A stretch of DNA of 64,000 nt. It comes from Paralvinella palmiformis (taxonomy: Eukaryota > Annelida > Polychaeta > Terebellida > Alvinellidae). Shown here piece after piece: positions 41,401-50,427 of this stretch. The stretch spans positions 550,001-614,000 of the forward strand of contig JAODUP010000055.1 of the NCBI GenBank assembly GCA_025642065.1, given 5' to 3'. The position numbers and the translations under genes are program-made. The notes under the pieces were generated by a model. It did no database searches. It had not been told where the DNA came from and saw nothing but the letters and a program-made list of their open reading frames with translations. Position 1 is the first letter of the stretch; each line of letters starts with the position of its first letter.

Positions 41401-44400
41401 TAACTAGCTGGCAGCATGTGTATACACGTCCTTCTCATGGATGATCCGGTGAGTGCCATAGTTTGTGCCAAAATTCCGGTCCGTCTCTGGCAACAAGACA
41501 GTCGTTATTCCACCAGCGTTTCTTTTTTAAGTTCCCTTTACACATGGAATGTTTCTGATCTTGCACCTGTTCAACTGTTTTATGCACAACATCTTTGAGT
41601 GCATCGCGTATGATGGTCACCTTTGTCAGAGCCATACCACGGTCAGTGATGTCATCAATATTGACACGCTGTAAACCTCCTGCTAGTCTATTTACACAAG
41701 ATGCATACTGCTCACACGCCTTAAGAGTATGACCAACTTACGTATGGATATCTGGTGACGAGTCTACTGTGATTTCAATTATCACCATCGGGCACAACAC
41801 TCATGCCAATAGATACCATTGTCTTCAATGGAAAATGGTCACTAACAACATCAGGTTTATTATAAATGATACGATGACAACTTAGTATATTATCAGATGC
41901 ATATTTTGGGAAGAAAACATGATCAATACAAGATGTGACATTACTTCTACAATGTGTGTTTAGTTTCTGGTGGAAAGTCAAGTTACCACAAAATAGTTCA
42001 TTCTGGAGCACAAAATCAGAGCTGGATGTTCTCCACTTAAATAATAATATAACCTCCATCAATTTTATAAATACTGCAATTTCCTATAATGCAGTGAGAC
42101 AAATATCAAACTGTACTAATTGAAGAACCATGCCTAAGCCTATATTGTCATGCCATTATCCCGGAATGATACACAGATCACATACACCACACATGACATA
42201 ACTGGAGCCATAGAAAAGTTACCACCCATGAAGATGGTGCTACAGTGGCCAGTCGATGTAGTCCAACCTCGGTAGCAAAAGCGATGATTCTGCTCGAGGT
42301 CTCCCATTGTCGTAAGAAGGAATGGCTCTGGATGTGGACCAACAACCTGCTGAAACTCCTTTGATAGCGACAAGTTTGGCAAAATATTGCATTACTGGAC
42401 GCATCTTATATTTGTTATGTAAACTACTCTTGACATTGTCCTTAAGTGGTAGGCATGATTATATGTTGGGTCCAAGCATAGGCCTGTGATAGCCTGTCTA
42501 GTGAGCTCGTAGCTTGGTTATGCATGTTGTTGCTACATTTGGTATCTATGACAGCTGTGAGGATGACCAGGCTCAGAATCTCTCACATCCAGTGCAGTAA
42601 ACAGTGTAGCCATGCAACCAGCAATTACAAAACAATGATTACCTTTATTATTCGGAATTTGATTGGTTTATTATCCATATCAAATATAATTATTGAAATC
42701 CAGGCTCACAAGGCCTTACTTAACTAACTAGTTAACTTTCTTTGAACACTTCCACCAACTCTTGTTTTTCCTAGTTGATAATTTGGTATACATGTGGCCA
42801 TGATGACACGTTACCAGGACGACATACTTTGGCTCCACTCTTTTGATGACTTCCATAGCAAAATATTATAATGTTGTTGTATCAAGAGTAATTGTTGGTT
42901 ATGATTTCTATTGTTGTTGTTGTTGATATATGAGGTAGAGACCCCTGGTTGTCACCTGTTGGATACGGGATCTTTTGCCCCTTCGGTCTTTTGCCCCCTA
43001 GTTACTCTGCCCTATTAGTGTGACTTTGGTGACTGTGAGTATAAATTAAACAAAATAAAATCGCACACTTTATTGTTTCTAGTGATGACATAAACACTCA
43101 GCTGGATTAACTGCATAGAGTTGAGAAAAAGAATTTATTTAAATTGGATTGTGTGTCTAATGGCCTTTAGGGTATCTGACAGTGATCTGGTGCCAGTGAG
43201 ACGTGAGGAGCACAAAGAAATCTCTATCTACGTGTATACAGTATAACTTTAATCAGTGGCTTCTTTTAAATTTACTATAATTATTTCTTTTGTAACTGTT
43301 CTCATTATTCATTGTCTTTTTATTCACTGAAAAATATAACACAACAAAATAAGTTTATTGTACATTGATCAAAATATTAATTGTAGAAATCGAACTTTTT
43401 AAAGTTATGTGGCAAAGACCTAGGGGCAAATGACCTGGCCCCATTCGGCACAGCCAAGGGTTTCTGTTACACTAATAATAACATGTGACATTTATATAGC
43501 GCCCTATTCAGCTAGATAACTGCTCTAAGGCGCTTTACAATATTATTATCCCTGACTAAGACCTGTTTCCACCCAGCACACATCTCAACTCTCAAGGGAG
43601 CTGCTAATGCATGCTGCCATTATAGATGCAAATCATTGCTCAAACACATAGCCATTGTGTCCCATCAGGTACTCATTTTTTATGGATGAGTGAACCAGTC
43701 ACCACATGATGGCATTGCAGCTCACGGAGCCTCGAACCCTGCGACCATTCAGCTACGAGTCCTACACTCTAACTAACTGTTCTATCACGGCTCAATGATA
43801 CTGTTTCTTATGGCAACTAAATAAGAAGCCTCCCCACTTCAAAGTTAGAAGCCATTCTGCTTAAGTGAGCCCACCAAATAAGTCATTAATGATCAAAGAT
43901 AATCACAGATACTTCCCTCCTGTACCAAAAAGTCTCTCAACTGCTGTAGACGATAACGGGGCTGCCAACTTATCAGTTCAACGTGTTTGCTGGGACTTAT
44001 CCCCATTGCCTAGATCATTAATATCCTTCTCGTTAGACAGCAAGATAATTTACACAATCTACCCATTACCCACAGAAATACAATACAATATGTCAAATTA
44101 TATCCTGTTTATTAGCCACACCTTTTGTCTAAATGCAGTTACCACTATATTAACCGGTGGGGCTGGTTATGTAATGCAACATTTAAAGCATTATCAAAGC
44201 TAGATAGTCCATGTAACAAATAGAATAATGAATACATCAAAGCAGGTCTTTGGTAATTAGTACCATTTTTTAATTATTGTAAAAACAATGACTTTTACTG
44301 GCATGATTCATCATCATTTTATTACATATACAGGTATATATTGTAAGTTGTATATGAATTGTTTTTATGGGTAGAAATGTTGTCATAAGTTTCTGTTTGG

Positions 44401-46626
44401 AGCAAAACTATACCAAACCATGCACTTGCTGATTGTATCATTACATAATTCTGCCTGGCTGAAATTGCCAAGGGAACAAGATAGAACTAAACATTATTAA
44501 GAATCCCTTACTCGGCATGATATCATAAATAATCAAAATTCCTGTGTAATAAACAAAAGTAATAAAACAAATTATTGTCTGTGATCGGCAATTCCAATTC
44601 TAGAATTGATTATTTAAAAAAAGGAATTGGAATTGATAAATTTTGAATTGGAATTGAAGTTTCCTACAAAAAATTAAATCCACAAATTAATTTACCAGTT
44701 AAGTTTTTAATTCAGAATGTTTTCTTCAGTGACAATCCTGCTTGGAATATAAACTATTTGGAGTAGGTATTCCAAGTAGGTATTCGGAGTTCCTACACAT
44801 GGTAAAAAGAAGAAGAAGGTGTGTGCGTGTGTTATTATAAGCAAACCTGATCTACAGCCACATCAAACTCCCTAATTAAATTAGCTACAAATGACAGAGA
44901 TTCTGGTGTCAGAAGAATGCTGTGACAACGTTCACATCCTCTTGGTGGGGGCTGTACTTCTACGCCTGGTACAGTCACCTAAATAAACAAAATGTACAAC
45001 TGTCAAGATACTCCGCTATTAACAGCACACAACTTTTATCTTAACAGATAAATAGGCAAAAGGTAACATAGAGCGTTGCCGTTATCATTAAAATGTTCTA
45101 TTTTATGTGACATTATTTCAAATTGGCACCCCTGCCATGAAGATGGGTTTACAACAATAAATTATATTCAGATTATAAAATAGGTTTGTTTGTGTTATGA
45201 TCAGTGTGAATTTGGATTAATTTTAGTCTCTTTTCTGTTTAATTACCATTTCAACATTTATAAAAACATATTACATGAAGAACTAAATTATAGTAAGGTG
45301 TGCTATATATGGGTTTACAACAATAAATTATATTCAGATTATAAAATAGGTTTGTTTGTGTTGTGATCAGTGTGAATTTGGATTAATTTTAGTCTCTTTT
45401 CTGTTTAATTACCATTTCAACATTTATAAAAACATATTACATGAAGAACTAAATTATAGTAAGGTGTGCTATATATGGGTTTACAACAATAAATTATATT
45501 CAGATTATAAAATAGGTTTGTTTGTGTTGTGATCAGTGTGAATTTGGATTAATTTTAGTCTCTTTTCTGTTTAATTACCATTTCAACATTTATAAAAACA
45601 TATTACATGAAGAACTAAATTATAGTAAGGTGTGCTATATATCACTGGCATTACTCAATGGACTGATTTTTATTCATATAATATTAATAATGTTTAGAAT
45701 AAACTTAATATATGATAATAATGGTTTGTTAACTTTTAATTGTGTTCTGGTAACAATGAAATTGCCCAAAAAGAAGGTAACTAGTGCTAGCCAGATCCAT
45801 GCAAAAAATGTACAGCATTGCTATAACGATAAATATTTTCAAAATGTTTCCTCAATTTATTTAAATGTAGGATCTTTTGTATAATTTTTTTTTTAAATAA
45901 TAATAATAAAAATAATGTATATTCAATAAAGCACCTTTACTAGCAGGAACCATTCAAAGGCACCGTACAAATAATGTATGTAATATGATAATACCCCAAA
46001 TATAACGTCAGTAAAAGATAATTATTATTTATCTGTGAAAGCAACACTGAAGTTGAACAGGTGTGTTTTTAGAACAGATTAAAGAATTCCAAGAGACGAT
46101 TCATTTCTAATATAGTCTATACCGGCAACCTATTCCACAAAGTGGGGGCTGCAACACTAAATGCACGATCACCATATCATATGGATATGACTTGAGCCGA
46201 GACACAGGCAACTGCAGTGCAGTAGTATCTAACTGATTGAAATTTGTTTAATCAATATCACTGAAAATTAGAAAAACCTACAACAATATGTACACGATGT
46301 TTAATGTTTAACCACTTTTCTAAAATTCTAGATCTAATATTTTAGTTCTCACATTCAGTTTTTAATTAAAATAGATCTATAATTCACATTAAGCCATCTA
46401 TTTTAAAAGAGAAAAAAATAACTGTTTAAATACATCTGTAATTTGTTGGGTGTAGATCAAGTGAAGATTACCCAATTTAAAGTAAAAAGCAAAATGTCAA
46501 AAACGATCAAACGATTCAAAGCTATCTTACATTTCTTGTCAATTCGCTAGTAGGACTGAAATGACAGTCGTGGTTTGAGAACTTCAGATGATCAGTGATC
46601 CTTAATAATCGCTCTGAAATATTCAT
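22594..46626 (-). CDS. Malate synthase, 13 coding exons, 571 aa
   Basis: The enzyme condenses glyoxylate and acetyl-CoA to malate in the glyoxylate cycle. Exons: 46626-46531, 44978-44847, 35314-35099, 30470-30380, 28252-28176, 27209-27099, 26949-26890, 26409-26253, 25630-25432, 25063-24892, 24604-24532, 23641-23574, 22857-22594. Every junction is GT-AG and in phase. Landmarks: RPR at 192-194 (active-site Arg), [11 protein letters not shown], then [20 protein letters not shown] with E276. [12 protein letters not shown] supplies D304; E276 and D304 are the expected Mg ligands. [11 protein letters not shown] supplies D474, the expected catalytic base. Length and order fit the malate synthase A group, and all key residues are present, so the gene looks functional. 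Residues 6-14, RLLRITDHL, fit a PTS2 peroxisomal signal. The C-terminus (YHNM) has no PTS1. The start is an ATG whose exon splices in phase; no other first exon was seen. Confidence 0.93.
22885..23195 (-). mobile_element. 5'-truncated LINE 3' end
   Basis: Read on the minus strand it contains [10 protein letters not shown] and [11 protein letters not shown], typical of the C-terminus of CR1/L2-group reverse transcriptases. It ends in TTATTATTATT. It lies in a malate synthase intron. Confidence 0.6.
23711..23900 (-). mobile_element. tRNA-derived SINE (family A), copy 1
   Basis: The minus-strand head GGGGCGCCTCCGTGGTCTAG with box-B-like GTTCGAATC is followed by a body ending in GTGGCCGTAAAAC and an ATCATC tail. 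Flanks AATCTGGAATGT and AATCAGGAATGT form a near-perfect 12-bp target duplication. Confidence 0.75.
25917..26025. repeat. CT/GT microsatellite
   Basis: A (CT)n tract is followed by a long, slightly interrupted (GT)n tract in a malate synthase intron. Confidence 0.95.
26890..26949 (-). CDS. Malate synthase 60-bp exon
   Basis: This exon encodes [20 protein letters not shown], the conserved segment between YLPK and PGTIKA in malate synthases. It starts after TCAAAG and ends at CGG|GTCTGT, phase 0 on both sides. Without it the protein would lack a family-invariant helix. It is easily missed, because it lies inside a longer but spurious plus-strand frame (26709-27047). Confidence 0.9.
28857..29250 (-). 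mobile_element. 5'-truncated LINE copy, same family as the 38-41 kb LINE
   Basis: The minus strand matches the last part of the reverse transcriptase ORF (AGAGACGATGCATTTCTAAT and GGCAACCTGTTGCACAAACT on the plus strand) and the A/T-rich 3' end of the LINE at about 37850-41309. Confidence 0.65.
29466..30142. mobile_element. pogo/Tigger-like non-autonomous element
   Basis: The termini CAGTCAGAATCTGTTAATCT and its diverged inverted copy ending CTGACTG are flanked by TA. Subterminal GGATAAACGAG and GTCGGAATATCGAG motifs are typical of pogo-type ends. No transposase frame is present in the 677 bp. Confidence 0.6.
31236..31408 (-). mobile_element. tRNA-derived SINE (family A), copy 2
   Basis: Minus-strand head GGGCGCCTCCGTGGCCTAAC and body with GGTTCAAACCCC; a diverged copy of the family. 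Confidence 0.65.
32400..32580. repeat. TC/GT microsatellite block
   Basis: (TC)7 is followed by a long (GT)n and further GT-rich tracts; related GT tracts lie at 32179-32204. All open frames here are microsatellite artefacts. Confidence 0.95.
33735..33945 (-). mobile_element. tRNA-like SINE, other family
   Basis: The minus-strand sequence GTGCTCCCTGTATAGCAGTG followed by GTCGAGACCAGGGCT resembles a tRNA head. No second close copy was identified, so the call is tentative. Confidence 0.4.
33983..34173 (-). mobile_element. tRNA-derived SINE (family A), copy 3 with perfect 18-bp target duplication
   Basis: The flanks CCACATTGTGACCTGTGA at 33965-33982 and 34174-34191 are identical, so this copy is young. 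The head is at the right end (minus strand), and the tail is an ATC repeat. Confidence 0.85.
34598..34788 (+). mobile_element. tRNA-derived SINE (family A), copy 4
   Basis: It begins GGGCGCCTCCGTGGTCTAGC, contains a partly duplicated GTGTTCGAATCT block, and ends CAAAAGTGGCCATAAAACAC plus (ATC)n. It lies about 400 bp from copy 3 in the opposite orientation. Confidence 0.8.
35505..35675 (-). mobile_element. tRNA-like SINE, other family
   Basis: Minus-strand GGGTGCTTTGATAGAGCAGT and a downstream box-B-like GGTTCAGATGTAAC suggest a tRNA-derived head. A TA microsatellite follows (35676-35698). Confidence 0.4.
36130..36531 (-). pseudogene. Protein-coding relic, possibly MULE/FLYWCH-type transposon
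   Basis: A 133-codon frame contains [11 protein letters not shown] and LAPRVMGTP, then [17 protein letters not shown]. This recalls the region before the conserved TNN-EGWH motif of MULE-type transposon proteins, but the motif itself is not intact. It lies in malate synthase intron 3 beside other transposons. The family assignment is tentative. Confidence 0.35.
36950..37840 (-). mobile_element. Older LINE, 3' (reverse transcriptase) fragment
   Basis: Minus-strand frames broken by stops contain [34 protein letters not shown], the YxDD box as YPDDLLLCS, then IVHLGVIL and [16 protein letters not shown]. It continues the 5' fragment at 41310-42440 across the inserted plus-strand LINE. Confidence 0.7.
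37850..41309 (+). mobile_element. CR1/L2-group LINE, nearly full-length, inactivated
   Basis: A non-LTR retrotransposon with an endonuclease domain ([43 protein letters not shown]) and a reverse transcriptase. RT motifs are [23 protein letters not shown] and YADDTQLY. The frame is broken by shifts near 38530 (in a G run), 38925 and 39795, so it is not autonomous now. The longest intact piece is 39965-41164, which covers RT and C-terminus. The 3' end has a GCGCCTTTGAATGG ... AAGGGCGC hairpin and an ATTATT tail. The 5' boundary is uncertain. It sits in malate synthase intron 3, antisense to the gene. Confidence 0.88.
41310..42440 (-). mobile_element. Older LINE, 5' (endonuclease and linker) fragment
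   Basis: Minus-strand frames include [15 protein letters not shown] and [17 protein letters not shown] (endonuclease C-terminus). They are followed by [20 protein letters not shown] and [15 protein letters not shown] (linker before the RT domain). Many stops show it is dead. Confidence 0.7.
43481..43796 (-). mobile_element. tRNA-derived SINE (family D), copy 2
   Basis: The minus-strand head reads GAGCCGTGATAGAACAGTTA, with box-B-like GGTTCGAGGCTCC. The tail contains AAAGCGCCTTAGAGC, then TAGGGCGCTATATAAATG and a TTATTAT end. That tail resembles the 3' end of the LINE at about 37850-41309 (GCGCCTT ... AAGGGCGC hairpin plus ATTATT repeats). Confidence 0.68.
44590..44815. mobile_element. hAT-like MITE, truncated copy 3
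   Basis: Same orientation and body as the element at 10673-10975: AATTGGAATTG blocks, the segment around GTTTCCTACAAAA, and a GGAGTAGGTATTCC block. It breaks off before the right terminus, about 30 bp from a malate synthase exon. Confidence 0.6.
45145..45642. repeat. Three tandem 166-bp units
   Basis: GGGTTTACAACAATAAATTA starts at 45145, 45311 and 45477, an exact 166-bp period. The units are almost identical (one A/G difference seen), so the triplication is recent. It lies in malate synthase intron 1. Confidence 0.95.
45892..46235 (-). mobile_element. 5'-truncated LINE copy, same family as the 38-41 kb LINE
   Basis: It carries the LINE 3' terminus complete with CTTTACTAGCAGGAACCATT, CAAAGGCACCGTACAAAT and an AATAATAATAA tail on the plus strand, plus the C-terminal coding region. 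It sits in malate synthase intron 1. Confidence 0.75.
46531..46626 (-). CDS. Malate synthase exon 1 with predicted PTS2
   Basis: The 32 codons [20 protein letters not shown]... end at donor AAT|GTAAGA. Residues 6-14 match the (R/K)(L/V/I)x5(H/Q)(L/A) consensus read by PEX7. No similarity to the catalytic domain is expected here, so the exon rests on the ATG, the donor, phase agreement with the next exon and the targeting motif. Confidence 0.7.
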
Positions 46627-47112
46627 TTTGTTTCAAAATTTCTGTATACGGCTAAAAGATAGCTAAATCAGATGACACAGTGACCGTCGCCCTGACCAAC
46701 CTGAACATCAGTCAAGTGGTTGGACTTCGTGAAGAAACGTGTCTCTGGAAACCGTTACAACGTTTGCAGCCGATGCAACGCTGAACATCGTCGACGAAGA
46801 GTACAAAATGCCTTGGTCAAGTTGGTGCCTGCTATTCCGATGTTTCATTGTTCGTGTAGTCCAATGTTCCGGCATTCGGATGCACGTTGAAATATTTATA
46901 ATCCAAATATTCAGGTGGAAACTACAGTTCTGAGTGTCACTAGTAGGAATCATCATCGACTCATCTCAGCCGTGTATTCTAGCCTTCTGCCTTGGTTGAC
47001 AATATAGAAATCTAATTCTGACAGATCTGAGATAGAATATATGTATATATATATCAACAGATCTGTAAGAGTTATAATGTCAATCTAAGGTAGAAGTATA
47101 CGGCTAGGATGG

Positions 47113-47118
47113 CTCCAT

Positions 47119-47149
<31 letters not shown>

Positions 47150-47166
47150 TCTATATATTCATGGAG
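47113..47166. repeat. Perfect 15-bp inverted repeat around a TA/GA microsatellite
   Basis: CTCCATGAATATATA at 47113-47127 and its exact complement at 47152-47166 flank (TA)n(GA)n, so the region can form a hairpin or cruciform. Confidence 0.8.
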
Positions 47167-47350
47167 TCTACCCAGGGCCACCCTAACAACATTATAGGCC
47201 CCCGGGAACAGTAATGCACTTACACATACATGCACGTGAGGTTACAGAGGTGACCCTGATATTACATCAGATGCGAATGCCAATGTTCATTTGTAATATA
47301 GTAACAAATATTTATAGTTTAGTATAGCATAGTAGTTATTTATGAATCCG

Positions 47351-47395
47351 GGACATTTAGCCAACGGACACTTAGCCAATGGACATTTAGCCAAC
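47351..47395. repeat. Three tandem 15-bp units
   Basis: GGACATTTAGCCAAC occurs twice around one copy with two changes. It is too short for a function to be inferred. Confidence 0.85.
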
Positions 47396-50300
47396 ATTCA
47401 AATTTTTGATTATGTTTATGTGAGTTTTCATAAATATAATCGTTTCAATAAACACAAAACATTGTATGTAATTGTATTTTTGTAATTCATTGTAACAAAC
47501 ACAAAGTGATGTCTCATATTCTAAACTTGCAAACACAGATGTTACATATAGTCTACTGCTGTTATATTCAATCGTCATAGTGTAGTATTGAATTTTATTC
47601 AATTCATTGTACGAATGTAATGATCACAAACAAATGTCGCGATGTTAACTACGGGAATGAGGCAAAGCCGAAACTACGCCTCTGATGTTGGATGAAATAT
47701 CCCAGAGGTTTGATCGTAGAAATGCATTTACTCAGCACAACGGGTTACCATGCAACTGCACCAGAGACCCAATCATCTGTCGAAGCCAGATTTGCAAATC
47801 AGCAGTTACACAGCTGCCATCACGAAATTTGGTGGTTCCCAAAATGTGTTCCTCACCAAGGCGAATGGTTTTTCTAACAAATCTCTATCGGCGCTGAACA
47901 CACTTGAAACTTGTATCCGAATTAGGAGTTACATCAAAGACTACCTAATATAGATACAGGTAGCACTCGAATTCAAAGCCAGCTCTGGAGGTCAACAGAG
48001 CACAGTTTTGGGTCAAATGTTCACGCTGAGTGGACCAAATAACCGAGTTCACAACAATTGTCACTGAAAGTCCAATTTTTAATCAAATATTCTCAATTAG
48101 TTTGGCAGAAAAACCTTCGTATAGTAGGCATCTATTCACTGATTGATAGTCGTTCATTAGAATGCTCAAACTGCATCATCACCTATACAAGGAAATATTT
48201 TAACACCGACCATTAGTCCAGGATTTTGATCGTGGACGCTCAAGGACATGTACACGATAGGCCTACTATAGCCCAATAACAAATCAACTATAAAATATAG
48301 TGATTGCAACATCATACTCATGTACGGAAGTAGCAATTTCACTGCTTTTTAGGATACCAACACTAATCACACATCCAGAGTTTTGTTCAAAGCATTAATT
48401 TATTCAGTAGGTCTGCAATCAGTAATCACGCGGCAAGGTGTTTTTATTTACTTTTTTACAACAAAGAAATAACAGCTTACTGGTGGACATACAAAATGCT
48501 TAGTCTACAAACAAAGGCCAATATGATACAACTAATGTACACAGACATCCCCAGATGAGGACATATGATTATATGCTTCAATCACATCTCACAGCACACT
48601 TCAAAATCATTAAGTGAAGCCAGACGAATAACTTCCATGCATCAAAATGTATAATCCTTAACAATATCACATTTCAGAGAAAATCTTGTCACAGCATTTT
48701 AGAAAACAAATACTTAATGCTTTAGAAGTAATTTAATACACGTGCTACTCGTGGCATTAACAATTCAAATTCAATTCAATCAACCTTTTAAGTCTGATGC
48801 GTGATATGTATGTCAGCAATGCACGTCACAATGTCTTTTTGATTGATGCGACCAAGAACCAAACCGGTGCTTGCTGACCAATAAGGGCGTTGCTGACACA
48901 GCAATAGGGAAATAATTGTGTACAAAACAGGAGTCACAGATTCAACACGAGAAATATTTAAAGGCCAAGACATCACAACATCAACAAACTGGCAGCTGTA
49001 TTCTAAGATGAAATGATCTACGACATTAATGTATAATTAACCTAGTAATGCCTTGTAACGCAGATCTTCAATGCCATTTAAATACTGGAAAACAATGGCA
49101 ACAGTTCATGTCGTCATATCTTTTATAAACATGACCGAATTTACTGCCAGTTCCGATGCAAAAACCCAATAAAATCAAAACAAGAAACACTATTCAGAAA
49201 TTTCACAATGGCATATATTAAGTTTCATGTAGAGATAAAATGGAAAAAAATCCCCAATCATGGAATTCCTCCCCAAAGATCTATACACACTGTAAAGAAA
49301 AGTAAAAAGCAAAGGGGACAAACAATCATTCAAACAGAAATACGAGATGCAGGCCTCTGCATGGTTACGTATTGTTCAAGTCTTGATCCCATTAACATCT
49401 ATAGGTCAGTCACTTTATTATATTCAGCATGAGTATCAACGTCACTTGTTATGTCGGTGTCTAAGAGAAATTCTAATTTAATGCCAAACGATAATAAATT
49501 CCACTTGTCAATAACCACGGTTTATGATCGAAAATAAAACCCTTGTGCATATAACAGGAAGACCGATTCTAAATTTATCACCAATACTTGTTCCAGTGTA
49601 GTCAGTATACTTAGCTGACACAGGCAACCATTGCAATAATTAAATCTAACAACCGCTGTAGTAACAGTCAATACGTTTGAATCTGTGTTACATCGAAATT
49701 TATGCACTTTGAAATTTTTTAATGCAATTATCATATTTATCTGTTAGAAACAATAATACAATTTATGGCATTGTGTACCAATCAGGCAATGGGACTGAAT
49801 GGAAGATAAATGAAAGAAAATTCAAGATCAAAAAGTCATGAAATGGTCATGCACAAAGCGGTGCTTCGATACATGGCCAACCACACCTGATCGTGCCAGT
49901 GTTGACCATTTTTCTGTGGAGAAAAAATAAATAAACAGGAATGTGCTTGCGAAGATATTTCAACAAAACCACATAGCAGTTATCTAAATCTGAAAACACC
50001 ACAGGTAGTACAGATTTGTCTTCGCTATGAGACAAGGTACAAAGTATCTCCAACAATATCAAACACTCATTCTTAAGCACAAGTTAAAGCTTGATGTTCT
50101 GATATATGTCTGATAGATTATAACACAAAGAAGATGGTTGGCAATTCATAGATATCACTGTGGTAGTAGTAGTAAGTTAGGTGGAAATCAAACCTCAGAC
50201 ATACACAATGGCAACAATCCACCTGCAGTGAAACATGCACACAGACAGACATACAAACCCCCCCACAGCACAAATATGAAAACGAACTAAATTAACAAAG

Positions 50301-50427
50301 ATCTGAATGTAAGGCTAGTAGTTAGTTCAGTGATGCTTGATACGATCAGTGGTTTCTTCAAAATACCATCAGTGGTTTCTTCAAATCTACAAGACGAGAA
50401 CCAATTTGCTAGCTAAGGACACAGTTC

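Larger units (their letters stand above)
46627..50427. other. Intergenic DNA between malate synthase and NAA15
   Basis: The two genes point the same way (minus). The left part should hold the malate synthase promoter. Part of the right side is probably the NAA15 3'UTR; AATAAA signals on the minus strand lie near 48443-48448. A hairpin at 47113-47166 and a 15-bp triplet repeat at 47351-47395 are listed separately. No other gene is seen. Confidence 0.55.

Noticed and set aside
46708..46956. Overlapping open frames upstream of malate synthase
   Set aside because: No homology, and both strands are equally open; probably chance in less AT-rich promoter DNA.
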